The position numbers were made by a program, and so were the translations under genes. Below the pieces are notes generated by a model. It saw only the letters and a program-made list of their open reading frames with translations, did not search any database and had not been told where the DNA came from. From Monosporascus cannonballus (taxonomy: Eukaryota; Ascomycota; Sordariomycetes; Xylariales): 64,000 nt of DNA. Each line of letters opens with the position of its first letter. Position 1 is the stretch's first letter. Positions 46,801-58,946 of the stretch are shown piece after piece. Location of the stretch: the NCBI GenBank assembly GCA_004154925.1, contig QJNS01000129.1, positions 1 through 64,000 on the forward strand, written 5' to 3'.

Positions 46801-48171
46801 ATCAGGAAATGGCCCGCCGCGGCCTCGGCCTCTGTAATATTCATTTCCTTATTCTTCCTCTCAACGGAGGATCTGGCCGGCGTTTAGAAGGAACTCGAGA
46901 CGGGTTGATGGATCCTGGACCCACAAAAAGGGTAACGGGTGATGGGCACATTGAATTCAGTCTTGGGTGATGCGGGATCTGGCTACGACTCGAATAAGCC
47001 GGGTAAGGAGGAACGGTTCTGGAAACAAGGAGTTGGGACTGACAATTAGTTTGGTTTCGGGGGTGTTTGTTCTCCTCGGTTTTTGCGTGTTTTGTTCCCC
47101 GACACGATGTGACGAAGAACCGGTCCCTCGAGGCCAAATGTCGATACGGCCATCTTGTCTTTGTAGTGGGTATTTGCGCTGGACTTCTCTTCACTCCTTT
47201 CTTGCCTACCCCCTTCCATGTCAGAGCGGTTTAGCGGGTCCATGCGATGGAGCGGTGGTCTTTGGGGACTTGCTTGTTAAGTGTGATGTATATAGACAGA
47301 ATGGGTGAGATGAGACGCGTTGGTTGGGTTGTACATGAGCGAGCGTCGGTAGATGAACGAAATGATACCTATGGGCTAAAAAAGAAGCACTCAAATATTA
47401 AGTTGATATGGCTTTGATGAGACATCTGATGCCTCGTTAAAATAGGACTCGAGTCATTAGACTAGAGACCGTTTGCTGTTTGGGATCCATGGACAATGGC
47501 GCCTTGTGTCTCCAAGTAGCATATCAAAAACACAGTTAGATATACCCTCACAATACAACGAGACCCGACAAGCCTCTGCTCTGGCGGTACGGGGAGTCTC
47601 TGTGGGGTGGGGCAAGGAACCCGGTTGCTCTTGGCGGCTGATATGAATCTCTAGTACGGATATCTAGGGTCATTTGGCGAGTCCTCCCGAGCTGGCCGAA
47701 GCGTCTTGTCTTGCTCGGACCGGACGCCTTAATCCAAAGACAGCTGCTAGGTAACATTGTACGTATAAAGCCATCAACCGAAAACGTAATAGCTGGCTGC
47801 GACAGGAACGAGAGATTAACAACTCATGCACATCGTGAGTTCGCTTAAAAAGGAGGAAGAATGCGGTAGGAGAAAAACAGCCGGGTTGCAATCAACGACC
47901 TATCATGCTTGCGAGCCGAACTAGTACCACAAGAACCCCATGCTGAGTTCGGTAGTCGAGTCTCTGAAGTAGCCCACCAACGCCGTGTCCGAACGAAATG
48001 CCTCGGAAAACATACCACACAGTCGGTTTTTTTGATTACCATGCCAATGACAGAGCATACAAATCCCATGCTCAGTCAGACTGTAAATTTGAGACGCGCG
48101 CGGAAACAACGATGTATACCCATGGCCTTTGATCACTGGCATAACCTGTTGAATAAACCATCGCGAAAGGC
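46801..48171. other. Convergent 3' region between XlnR and La genes
   Basis: Should hold the 3' untranslated regions of both genes. No coding motif or repeat recognised. Confidence 0.6.
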
Positions 48172-49536
48172 CTATGCGGCCTCGGCGACGGCCTCCTTCT
48201 GGTCCACCTTCTTTGCCGGGGGTTCGCCTTTGGCGCCACCCTCCTCCTCTCGGGCACGCTTTCCGGCCGAACCATTCGCCTCCTCCAAGATCTTTGCACC
48301 TTCGCTGCTGGTGTGGATCTTGGGACGGCCAACATTACGATCGTCGACAAGCTCTTCTTTCACAGCTCGTCCGTTCTCACCACCACCACGATCACGACCC
48401 CGCCCGCCGCGGCCTCGACTACGGCCACGGCCGCGTTGATCCCTGCTACCATGCCGGTCGCCGAAGCCGTTCTTCTGATCTTCCTCGCGACGCTTCTTCC
48501 AGTCGTCGGGATCGCCGCGGAAGCTGCCTCTCCCGCGGCCTCTACCGCCGCGGCCGCCTCGCTGAGAATCCTTCGGGAATTTCCTGGAGCTGTTGGGATC
48601 CTTGTTGCCATTCCGAATCTCCTCGGACTTCTGGCGCATATACTCTTGCTTGGATAGGATCAACAATGGGTGATCTTTCCATTTAGGTGCCGGGTCGAGG
48701 GCCAAGAACTTATCAGCCGTGTCCTTGTCGGCCCACTCGACGAAGACAGAGCCCTTGAAGACCTTGTTGTCGGCACGACGGAGACGAACGGAGTTGAAAG
48801 GGCCATACTGCGCAAAGAAGGCCTCGATGTCGAACTGCGTGGAGGGCTCCTCCTTACCGAAACCCTTCGCGTAGATGCTGCGTTCTTCCACCTTCTGTCG
48901 CTTGCTTGCGTCGTACGGGTGCTTTCGACGGATGGTCTCGCTACCTTCCTCGCCCTCTACTACAAGGAATTTGCTGTCCTTGAGAGCAGCAACAACGGCA
49001 GAATAGGGCTTGAATCGGCGCATGCGCTTGAAGCTGCAGATTTCCGACAGAGGTACAGGCTTATTCTCTTCGCCGCCAACCTTGGTCCAGAGGTGGTTGT
49101 CGCTCGGCAGGTTGCTGTCTGAAAAGTAGAACTCGACCTGTCAAGACATGGTTAGGGACTTCAGCGTAGCACTGATGGTTATTTTGGGGTGCGATAATAC
49201 CTGGGTGCGAATCAATTGGGGATCATCCGTGTCAGGCAGTGTCGACGGATCGAATTTGTTGTTCTTCTTGGGATCTTCTTCGGCAGCGCGTCTTCCCTCG
49301 GTTCTGAGCATTCCCTTGGGTGGGTTCTTGATAGAAGGTCGAGCATCTTTGGCCTTTTCGCCATCTTCTTCCTTCACCGTGGCCTCTTTGGTAGTAGGGG
49401 CCTTCTCGTCGGACTTGACATCGGAAGCTTCAGACGTAGTCTCGGGTTTTGTAGGTGCACCGGTGTCAGACTCGGCGACCTTGACCTCGGTACCCTCGAC
49501 AGGAGCCTCGGCGGGCTTAGCCTCTTGCTCACTCAT
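48172..49536 (-). CDS. La protein homologue (Lhp1/Sla1-type RNA-binding protein)
   Basis: Two exons (49536-49201, 49137-48172), joined in phase 0 across a 63-nt intron, give 433 residues. An acidic, Lys/Thr-rich N-terminal region (about 85 residues) precedes the La motif. That motif runs through IRTQVEFYFSDSNLPSDNHL at about 110-128, which spans the intron, then FKRMRRFKPYSAVVAAL. An RRM follows at about 198-275 (SIYAKGFGKEE, AFFAQYGPFNSVRLRR, FKGSVFVEWADKDTADKFL). The C-terminal quarter is very rich in RGG/RGRGR repeats. A basic/acidic tail follows, with KRAREEEGG and PAKKVDQKE, likely nuclear signals. La binds the UUU-OH 3' ends of RNA polymerase III transcripts, protecting pre-tRNAs and aiding their processing in the nucleus. 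Confidence 0.95.
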
Positions 49537-52500
49537 GGCGGCGACGACGGCCAGCAGGGAACAGGTGACGAGAAGGGGGGGACGACTATATTAAGGACAG
49601 GATGTCGTGACACCTTCAACGTTGTAAGAAGGCGCTAGGTGTCAGCAAGAACGGTCAACAGTCATGCGGTCAACCGCAAGGCGTCAAGAATGTTTAGATG
49701 CAGGCTGTTTTGGAAGAAAAGATGACTCGGCGGGGCAGACGAGTGGAAGGCGAGGGGCCAGATTGAATGAATGACTTAGGCAGGGGAGAAAGTAAAAGTG
49801 CAATGAAAGTCGAACGCCTTACTCACCTATCGGTTTGGACGCGACAATCCTGACCAGAATTCGGGGGGGGGGGTGCAAAGGTTGCAGAAAAAAATTGAGG
49901 ATGAATAGAGTTGTAGCAGGAAAAAAACAAGGGCAGCTATTGTACAGAGCAAGCTTGATAAGGCTCTACGATTGAAAAGATGAAATTCAAGGGCCTCGCC
50001 CACTTCTGCGCGCCAATCGAGTCGATTTTTTTGGCTTTAGTGGATTTTTAGTGCTACAGCCGATTAGGTAGGTACCTAGGTACATAACTCCATAACTCTA
50101 GTACCCATACCTCTTACCTAGGTAGGAAGCAGAACCCCACCTGCACCCGCTAGACTTCCCGGATAGCGGAGAAAGTCCAGTTCCGTTGCACTTCGCTGCA
50201 GTGTCCAATATTTAAGACAAATACCTCGGATGATATTTCAATCATAAATAAGTAGCACCCTTGAAAAGGTCCGTAAACAATACGGAATTACTTTTATAAG
50301 AATTATCTATAGGTAACCGTAAGTAATAAGCTTTTTTGTCTAGTAATTTACGTTCTCGGCAGCGCATAGGTAGGTAACCACTAGTGCCCAACTGCAAACC
50401 CTAGTCTAGGTCCTTGTGAGGAGGGGGAAAATATCCGGGAGAAGGGTTAACTGCTCAGCCCTCAAACCGAACCTAAGTTCCCCCGGGAGGTCCTTAGGTT
50501 CGATTCCTGGAACGTATAGGAGATACGGGCTCCTCGGTACTAACAAGACCTCTCTTTTCCATTCAGTAGTGAGAACGTGGGATATTGCGCCAGACGGTTG
50601 GGCGGGAGGTGGGGCGGGGGGGGCGTGGGATGGAACGGGCAAGGGATGGAACGGGCAAGGGAATGGACTACGGGTCACGTTCCAATTGCGTTAAGGACAG
50701 CTGGGGCATCACTTTGCAATTACCCCTGCTTTACAAGCTGAACCAAAAGTCTACACTCTGCCTATACGGCGGCGCCGACACCCCCCTTATCATCGTTTAT
50801 AGATTCGCTGCGGGTGGTGGCGGTACAGTGTGGTATCTGGGTACCTGAGGCAGCTATGGTTAATTTGTTCCTTACTCTCTGGTGCTAGGTACTACCAATG
50901 ATGTTCTTCAATGGCGCGCCTTATTCATCCTGCTATCTTCTCTTTTCTGTGTGTACCTGTAGCTTTCGAAGTACTCTTGACTTTACCGCAGGAGATCTAT
51001 GCGCGATCCCATTCGTTTGATCGTATGCCAAACCCAGGTCGGTATCCTTTATAACTGCCCAGAAGTATTCTGGAAATGCGTACTTGAGTATTCGGCATGC
51101 TTCTCCACCGTACTGCTACAACACGTAATATATACGGCCGTCGGCTCAATTCTGGCATATCTTCCACCCTTGCCGCTACTGTCGACATCCGAGCTTATTG
51201 ATAGAATTTAACTGCTTCTCGGATAAAATTCTTCGGCAGTTGTAGTTAAAAAATATCTTTAAATATCTGGAATAGCATGCTCGCCGAATTTAGGTAGATT
51301 ACGTAGAATATATTAACAACCGACGGGATAGTCCGTCCATGGAGAGTTCTGCGGGTACGACAGAATGTCTTAAACCGGTAATGAATATAAGAAGGCTGAA
51401 CGTTAACATTCCGGATTGAAAGCCATAGCGAAGTGAATATTTATCGTAATACAGCGCTATATATCAAAGCCCTTTAAATGTTCGGACGGATTGTCGTGGA
51501 ATATTCATCGCCTGAGCCGCATTGCACCACATGCAGCCAAGCTTACCTTGCGGTGCTTGGATGTTATGTGTTAGGTAATAGGGAACAAGCTAATTGGACA
51601 ATGCAGTCAAATGAACCGTATGTGTAGGTTGATAAGGCTGCATCATCGACCCAAGCTTGTCTCATAGTTCGCAAATGGAACTTGAGGATGACTGGTAGTG
51701 ATGTTAATGGGCACGACACTTATACCTCTGTGTGCAACCCGCATCGAACCTTTGATAAGACTCGTAGACAAGTCTTGGATGGGCCGCTATCACTTGCATT
51801 TAGCAAATGGGTTTTCGTCGGCCCCTATCAGGGTTATCAAGTCGTTTACCCGTCAACCGGGTTCAAGGGTTTAGAAAGATGGGGGGGACGTGGGAGTCGC
51901 CGGGGAGTCGCAACAGGAAATCCTGCCAACCATACGTAAGGCGAGCTTGAAACAGGAGGAAAGATATCACCCTTGGCAAGCGAATGATTGCAAAGGCAAC
52001 CAGCCCGATGGGACGGCATATCGTAGGTGTACCATGGCTTTGGAGATCGAGACTTGCAGGAAGTTCCCAAGTCCTGGATCAACATTGAAGGTCAAAGGGC
52101 CGGACGGATGTGCTAATGTAGTGGCCGCCTAGTTGTAGGCGGCCTAGTGGGGCTGTTGGGATACTCATGGTAATCCTTCGGACCCAGCCGGTGGGGGTTC
52201 CTAGAGAAGCTTATCTCTCTTTGACATAATTAGCCGATCTCTAGGAGCAATCCCCCATTTCTTGCTTATCAATTCTCTGCTTTCCCTTCGCCCTTGGCAT
52301 GCATATGCAATTAGCCCTTCCGCCTGAGTGGCTCTGTGCGTGGGTTCTCACCAACGAAGATTGCTTTTTCTCTCTCTCCCAGTTTATGCAGCCACTTCCT
52401 AGATGAAGCACACGTGATGAAACGTCGACCAGTGTAAAGGAACTGCCCTTATACGTCTATTAATTAGATATCGGGTCGGGTCCGTGGCTTGCTTGTCTCT

Positions 52501-53149
52501 TATCATGTTGTCTCGTAGTCAATCTTCTTCCTGCGCTGCGCTCTGGTTCTGCTTGCTTCCCCTCACCGAACGGCATGTCCGCCCACCTCTCCCGCATGCA
52601 ATCGCACCAGGGCATATATCGGAGAGCACATTACCAGTCTATTCCCGGCTCGAGGCGTTGTAGAGTGGTATTAATCTGCGAGCCTTGAGAAAATTTTTCC
52701 CCGACCGTGACGAAGCGCTCGATTCACGGAAGTTGTTCTGGTACATCTACCTAATATATCCCCTGTCCCGTTAACGTCTCTTGGAGACAGCCCGACACTT
52801 GGCACGAGGTTGTTTTATACCGCTGCCTCGATATAGGAACTTATTGGACATAGCGCAAGCCACCAATACCTCTGCTCGCCTTAATAAAGCGGCCGGACCA
52901 TACGCTTTTGCCTGTCTTCCTTTAGAGCTTATTAGCTCCTTCATCGGACCCCAGACACGGCTAATCTTATAGTGGGTCGGGGTTCCCTGACTCCTGTTGC
53001 CGGGAAAACCCATTGCAGCCGACCAACCATCTGGTATATCTTCGAAATAGATCGTATTTTCTCACATATCTCGCCGTGCTAGCTGAGATATTGCCCGCGC
53101 ACCCGGATTCAACGCTCCTCAGAGCTCTTAGTCCGGCTGGATTTCCCCG
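49537..53149. other. Intergenic, no recognisable gene
   Basis: The left end holds the La promoter. A G10 run lies at 49863-49872. AGGTAGGTACCTAGGTA-like palindromic tracts occur at 50067-50130. A 9-bp perfect stem (GAACCTAAG/CTTAGGTTC) lies at 50469-50501 next to a box B-like GGTTCGATTCC, but no tRNA can be folded. Frames at 51682-52132 and 52771-53013 show no motif. Confidence 0.5.
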
Positions 53150-56016
53150 ATGGAAGCGCTGAATCTATCGGGGCTGCAGCCGCAGAACAGGTCGGATTCG
53201 GGAGATGTCTTATCTGATCCCGTTCCGCTCCCTACTCAAAAGAAGTCGAGACGAGGCGGAGATCCCGCCATGCAAAAACGAAGATGCGTTAGCACGTGAG
53301 TTCGACTCCCCTTTGGCATTACCCGTCCGGGTAATACAGGTCTCGGGGTCCTGTTCTGATGTAGCCTCTCGCCCGTATAGAGCCTGTATCGCTTGTCGGA
53401 AGAGGAAGAGCAAGTGTAATGGCGCCCTTCCCAGCTGTGCAGCATGCGCAAGTGTCTACGGAACCGAATGCGTCTACGACCCCAATTCAGATCACCGTCG
53501 AAAGGGAGTGTACCGGGAAAAGATCGATAGCATGAAGGCGCGCAACTCGACCCTTCAAATTCTGATCGAAGCTATACTGAACGCCGCCGAAGACGAAGTC
53601 TCAGACATTGTCAAGAAGATCCGAACCTGCGACAGCCTCGATGCCGTGGCCGAATCGATCCTCAAACAGGGATACGGAAACGAAGGTGCTGAAGACGAGT
53701 CGCGCCTGGATGACGATTACACTACTGACTTGCCTGTGGAGGGCGAGCGGGACCTTGCCCGCAAGATGGGAGAGTTGCGCCTAGAGAACGGCTCAGTGCG
53801 CTTCATCGGTGGAACCTCGCATTTAATACATATGGAAACGCCGATTGTGCAACCCGAGCACGAGGCCGAGGACTGGGCTACAGCCGGTGTGGACCCTATC
53901 ATAACCTGGTCCGACGTAACCGAAAATTCCGATGACATTATGCACCTACTCAATATGTACTGGAACTGGCATTACCCCTATTTCGTCACCTTGTCCCGGA
54001 ATTTATTCTTTAGAGATTTCCTCAAGGGGAAGCCGAGAGGCAACGTGTACAAGACCACGTACTGTTCGTCTCTGTTAGTGAACGCTATGCTCGCTCTTGG
54101 CTGCCATTTCACAGATGCCGACTGTGCTTACGCTACGCCGGGCGACAACTGGACCAAGGGGGATCACTTCTTTGCTGAAGCCAAGAGGTTGATCGTTGAG
54201 AACGATGAGTATGAAAAACCCCGCTTGACCACGGTGCAAGCACTCGCCTTGATGTCCGTAAGGGAGGCCGGCTGCGGACGAGAAGCCAAAGGGTGGGTTT
54301 ATAGTGGCATGAGTTTCAGAATGGCGCAAGACCTCGGATTGAATCTTGACCTCGGCGGTATCAGCACCGACAACGAGCACATGGACGAGCACGAGGTTGA
54401 TGCGCGAAGGGTTACTTTCTGGGGGTGTTTCCTGTTTGACAAGTGCTGGTCAAACTATCTTGGACGACTCCCCCAGCTCCCGAAGAATTCCTACAGCGTT
54501 CCCAAGTATGACGTCTTTCCCAACGAGGAAGCTGAGGACTGGTGTCCTTATACAAACTCAGGGTTCGACCAGTCACAGAAACAGCCAGCGCGGACTCGCA
54601 CCGTCGGTCTCCAGCTATCGAAGCTGTGCGAGATTAGCAGCGATCTCCTCTTGTTCTTCTATCATCCGAATCATATCGGAAGGTCGAACGGCAAGTCCGT
54701 CGAGCTGAAAAAGCTAAGCGAACTTCATCGCCGCCTAGAGGATTGGCGTAAGGAGCTACCCAAAGAGCTCGAACCGAAGGAGGGTCAACTACCTCCTGTC
54801 ATCCTGATGCAGTACGATGCCCCTGTTTATATCCCATCGTATTTTTGCAAGTATACTAACTTAGGGCAGCATGTTCTTCCACTTACAGTATATCCATCTG
54901 TTTAGGCCATTCTTGAAATATTCTCCCAGTTCATCGCCCCTACCGCCTCACGTATCCCCGAGGCGGATATGTACAGCAAATGCAGGCGCCATCTCGAAAC
55001 TAATGCGGCTTTACAAAAAGCTCTATAACCTGCGCCAGATCTGTAATATCGCTGTATATATGTTACATTCAGCCTGTACAATCCACCTCTTGAACCTACC
55101 AGAGAAAACGGCCAAGAGGGATATCATACACGGCGTCAAGCACCTCGAAGAGATCGCTGAGGATTGGCTCTGCGGAAGGCGGACGCTTAGCATTCTCAGC
55201 GTGCTTGCCCGCAAGTGGAACGTCCAGCTCCCGGAGGAAGCTTTCCATGTCCTACAACGAACAGACGAGAAGTGGGGTGGCTTCAATCCTTCTGACGTCC
55301 CGTCACCCAATTCAACTTTCACTGCTTCTCCGTCGCCATCGGCCTACGGAGCAACGTCACCAATCGCAAAATCAGAGCAGTACAGTCCAGCAAGCAATCA
55401 TGCCAACCCTAACTCTACGACACGCATCCAGGGTATCCCGGGGGCTTCCGGCTCTCCCGACATGATTAGCAGTCTGGCTGGCACTAACTTCCAACCCGTC
55501 GTACAAGGCCCACAACGAGCTATGAACAACCCAGCAATAATGGGCAACTCGGGACCGCTGAGTGTCGACGGATTAAACGGTACCAGCTGGAGGCAACCCC
55601 CCGCCAGGCGCTCCGTGCCGACCTACAACCAGTCGTATGCGCGCATGCCGAACAACAGTAGCATGGAGTCCAGCCAGGCCTCGTCGCGCACCAGCACGAC
55701 GGCCACGCCCAATTCTGTCTACGCGATGGACGGCCAGGAATGGTGCATCAAGGACAGCGTGAACTGGCAGTCCAGCTTCGACACCTGGAATATGGCGAAT
55801 CCGACGACCTCGGTGGCGGCGGCAGCGGCAGCGGCGGCGGCGGTGGAGGACAGCGGCTTGTCCGACCCCTCCGTGTTCCTTTTTGCACGGAACACCACCG
55901 CCGCCGCCGCCGCTAACGATTCCGGGCAGTCGCCGCCGACCGGCGACTTCAACTTCGACGCACTCGAAGGCCTCTCGGGAAACATAGGCAGCTGGGATCT
56001 GACTGGTTTGGACTAA
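53150..56016 (+). CDS. Zn2Cys6 transcription factor, NirA/Nit-4-like
   Basis: I place the start at 53150 (MEALNLSGLQPQ). Exons 53150-53295, 53381-54811 and 54870-56016 give 907 residues. Intron 1 (85 nt, GTGAGT to CCGTATAG) joins KRRCVST to ACIACRKRKSKC, the conserved entry into the zinc cluster (C51, C54, C61, C68, C71, C79). An unspliced reading that starts at 53205 would lose this. Intron 2 (58 nt) restores LMHMFFHLQYIHLFRPFLKY. After the cluster come VYDPNSDHRRKGVYREKID and a fungal transcription factor domain with VTFWGCFLFDKCWSNYLGR. The C-terminus has poly-Ala runs and a Gly/Asp-rich acidic end. The cluster and linker resemble factors annotated as nitrogen-assimilation regulators NirA/Nit-4, but many paralogues of unknown function share it, so target genes are not claimed. 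Confidence 0.85.
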
Positions 56017-56789
56017 GCGATAGATGACGACTAGGCAACGGCCACGTCGCCTGCTCAGCCCTGTTCTTGTGTGCTACTTGACTGTTCCTAGGCGTTCTGG
56101 TTCCGCCGGTAGTTCAGGAACGCAAAGGCAAAGTTGGACGGCGGCGAAATTGGGTAAATGGGTGGGATATGTCTTGATTTGAGCGTTCTTGTAGGGGTTC
56201 GAGGAGTCTCCACTATATGCATACATATATTTGCCGTATATCATGTACCTGGTTGGAATTGGTAGAGATTCGCTTGACGTCTATTCGGTCACGTTTTGGG
56301 GGGACGGGGTAGGCCGAGGTGGCTTTTCTCATACGGTCCGACTTGGTTGCGTCTATATAGATTACCGATTGATCTTCTTGGTGTCGGCGTACGTAACGCT
56401 CACAAGACAAGGCACGCTTTTATGAGGCACGCATGGGGAGACCTTTAATCCATCTATCTTTCTAACTATTTCGAACTTACAGGACACGGCCCATTGGGTC
56501 TGGGGTAGCGCAATTATGATGATCATAATGATTATGATATGCTTATCTCCTCAAGCCAAGTCACAGAGTCCCGGCGGCAGGGGAATATGTCCGTCCGCCC
56601 GTCGCGGCCAACAGCATGGCGGAGCTGAGGGTCCTCGCGAGGAAGATCAGATCACGAGCATCCGGGTTCGAGCTTCGAGAGGCGACGCCGAATGATCATA
56701 TCTGTCTGAATGTGGGTATCCAGCCGCCAGGAGCAGCGATCGTGCTACCTAATCCTCCTCCGCAAAGCCTCCTCGCCAGCCATACCGCC
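56017..56789. other. Intergenic, no gene seen
   Basis: Starts with the 3' flank of the C6 factor. A palindromic attatgatgatcataatgattat stretch lies near 56513-56535. No coding motif before the condensation-domain fragment. Confidence 0.5.
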
Positions 56790-57694
56790 AGAGCAGCGGC
56801 GGACTAGCCGGCGCCCCACGACGGCGATGCCGCTCAGTAAGTAGCGCCAGCCATCAGCGAGCGCCATGAAGCACATCGGACCGCCTTTGTTATACATTTG
56901 GGCCACAGAACGATGCAAGATGTTCTGCACAGCCCTGTGCTTCGTGTAGAGAAATAGACCATCTGGGGTGTATCTCAAGTCACGGAGGATTGCCTCTATT
57001 AGAGGCCACGTCTATGATACTGAGCGTGGTGAGACAATGAAGATTTTATTGCTCATCTTAAGATCCACCGATTCATCCCCCATGATAGGATATCATCATG
57101 TCCACATGGATGCCGCGAGTCTCAAGCTCTTTCTCCTAGACCTGGAAAAGGCATACATGGACAGGCCCCTCGCTGCACAACCCCTTACAGCACCCGACGT
57201 TCTCCGAACAACAACGCTTGGCAGTTGAAGATGACAAAATGAAGAGCGAGGTTGACTACTAGAGGAGCGAGCTAGCCAGGAACCATCAGGCTTTACTTCT
57301 CCTTGAACTCTCAATCTCCAGGGCTCGAAAGCTAGTTCTTAGGGACGAGCACAATGAGGCCAGCCGGCCCATAGACGCCAAACTAGCCAGACAGATAAAC
57401 GAAATGTGTCGTAAGCAGAAGGTCAACTTATTCCACTTCTACCTTGCTGTAATGGAGGCGACATTGCTCCGGCTGCTGGGCACTGAGGTTCTGTATATCG
57501 GCATGGCAGATGCTAATCGCTTCGGAGACTTTTCCGGAGGCATATATCTTAATCTGCTTCCCTTGCGCTTCCGCCTTAACCGTAGCCAGCAGTTCCAAAA
57601 AGCTTTAGCAGATATTTGGCGCAAGGTATATGGTATTATGGCGGATTCGGATCGGCCGTTCGATATACTGCTAAATAAGCTGTACGTTCCCTAA
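56790..57694 (+). pseudogene. Fragment of a PKS-NRPS/NRPS condensation domain
   Basis: Successive pieces of a condensation domain can be read. SERHEAHRTAFVIHLGHRTM comes near 56850-56910, equivalent to RHEALRTAFF, then QDVLHSPVLRVE and a stop. Next is HVYDTERGETMKILLL, then GYHHVHMDAASLKLFLLDLEKAY near 57088-57160 with the catalytic HHxxxD motif intact. After a frame change comes FSEQQRLAVEDDKMKSEVDY, a stop, and RSELARNHQ. It continues EMCRKQKVNLFHFYLAVMEA, GMADANRFGDFSGGIYLNLL, PLRFRLN and the end of the domain at LNKLYVP. The pattern (FHFYLAVM, IGMADANR, FFLNLLPLRF-like) is that of PKS-NRPS hybrid condensation domains. No ketosynthase, adenylation or carrier domain is present; the right side breaks into AT-rich transposon DNA. 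Confidence 0.8.
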
Positions 57695-58179
57695 TCGATT
57701 TTATATAACCCCTTATTTTAAATTTTTATTAATTATTAAACCGGTGTAACCGAAAAGCGTTATTTCGGCACCGTTAAATACGTTAGTAACGAATATTTAT
57801 TGATAAAATTTATGTACGATATTACGTTTAATATTTTTTAATAATATAAAATACAAAATTTGGATTATCGTTATTATTTTAAAATAAGTTTATTTAATCG
57901 ATAATATAACCGTTTTATTTCATAAGTATTTTAAACGTTTTAATTATTTTTTTCGTATGTTTTCAGTTTTATAAAAATATGGGTTTTTTTTTAAAACAGA
58001 TATAATTTTCGGATAAATGTATCGAATATGGTTTAAGTGTTTATATATATATATATATATCTTTTAGCATATAAGGGATATAGAAAAAAAAGCATTTCTA
58101 ATATTATACTATACCCTATTTCCGAGTTAAAAAGCCCAGAGACGGCTAACCACTAGATAGATATTAGTCAGCTAGCCAG

Positions 58180-58197
58180 GGTGTGCTATAGCACACC
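58180..58197. repeat. Perfect 18-bp palindrome 1
   Basis: GGTGTGCTATAGCACACC equals its own reverse complement. It lies 25 bp before a second perfect 18-bp palindrome. Confidence 0.9.
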
Positions 58198-58222
58198 AAA
58201 TACGGAAAGGTCACCTTCTGAG

Positions 58223-58240
58223 CGGAGTATATATACTCCG
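58223..58240. repeat. Perfect 18-bp palindrome 2
   Basis: CGGAGTATATATACTCCG equals its own reverse complement; its centre is a TATA-rich tract. Confidence 0.9.
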
Positions 58241-58374
58241 TTCCTAGGCTACACTAAAGTTGTACGCGTTGCGAGAGCGCACGCAATTAGCTGAATACAA
58301 CAACAACTGATATCCCCTATATCTGACAATATTATAGCCGGACGGTTTTTCGGCGCGATTGTCATAAATGACCG

Positions 58375-58551
58375 CTGGGCACTAAGGTTCTATATATCGG
58401 CATGGCAAATGCTAATCGCTTTAGAGACCTTTTCGGAAATATATATTTTAATCTGCTTTCGTTACGTTTTTGCCTTGATCTTAACTAGCAATTTTAAGAA
58501 ATTCTAGCAGATATTCGGCGTAAGACATATAATATTATGGCGGATTTAAGT
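58375..58551 (+). pseudogene. Second, RIP-mutated copy of part of the condensation-domain fragment
   Basis: Begins cgctgggcactaaggttctatatatcgg and follows 57473-57650 base for base apart from many C-to-T and G-to-A changes and a few small gaps (atggcagatgctaatcgc against atggcaaatgctaatcgc). It stops at the start of the gypsy LTR at 58554. It is a partial duplication separated from copy 1 by about 700 bp. Confidence 0.85.
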
Positions 58552-58553
58552 CG

Positions 58554-58946
58554 TATTATGACCCAATAGACTTAGCGGGCCTAAGAAACGGTCGGGACAA
58601 AAATAAGATTACACCTGACGCGGAATAGGTTACGTAGCGAGCTCAAAGCTCTGAGGGACCTTAGCGCCTTAAGCTTATTAAGCTATATAAAGAAATTAAA
58701 AAACTTAAAGAACTTAAAGAGTTAAACCTTTTAAATATTTTAAACTAAAAGTAACATGTTTATAATTATTATTTTCACAATTTAAATAATAACAATTTGC
58801 AATAAGATATCGTAATTTAAAATATTTTTAAAATTAGAAAACATAATAAATTTAATATATTGATTATTTAAATTATTACAATACTTTTATTAATATAAAT
58901 CCCCCCGATTTAAGTTTAATAATTAATTAACCGTTTAGTCCTTATA
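58554..58946 (+). repeat. 5' LTR of the second gypsy relic
   Basis: The boundaries are inferred by alignment with the 5' LTR at 11439-11822. The 3' halves match well; the 5' halves match only in the tattatgaccc start and scattered words. No 3' partner is in the window. Confidence 0.5.

Larger units (their letters stand above)
57695..58374. other. AT-rich spacer with two perfect 18-bp palindromes
   Basis: 57695-58120 is RIP-like AT-rich sequence. 58125-58340 is GC-normal and contains two perfect palindromes and a stretch ending acaacaacaactgatatcccc, reminiscent of an LTR end, but no clear target duplication was found. Confidence 0.5.

Noticed and set aside
50455..50520. Box B-like GGTTCGATTCC suggesting a tRNA
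   Set aside because: The T-arm pairs only with wobbles and no acceptor, D or anticodon arms can be placed upstream; kept only as a hairpin.
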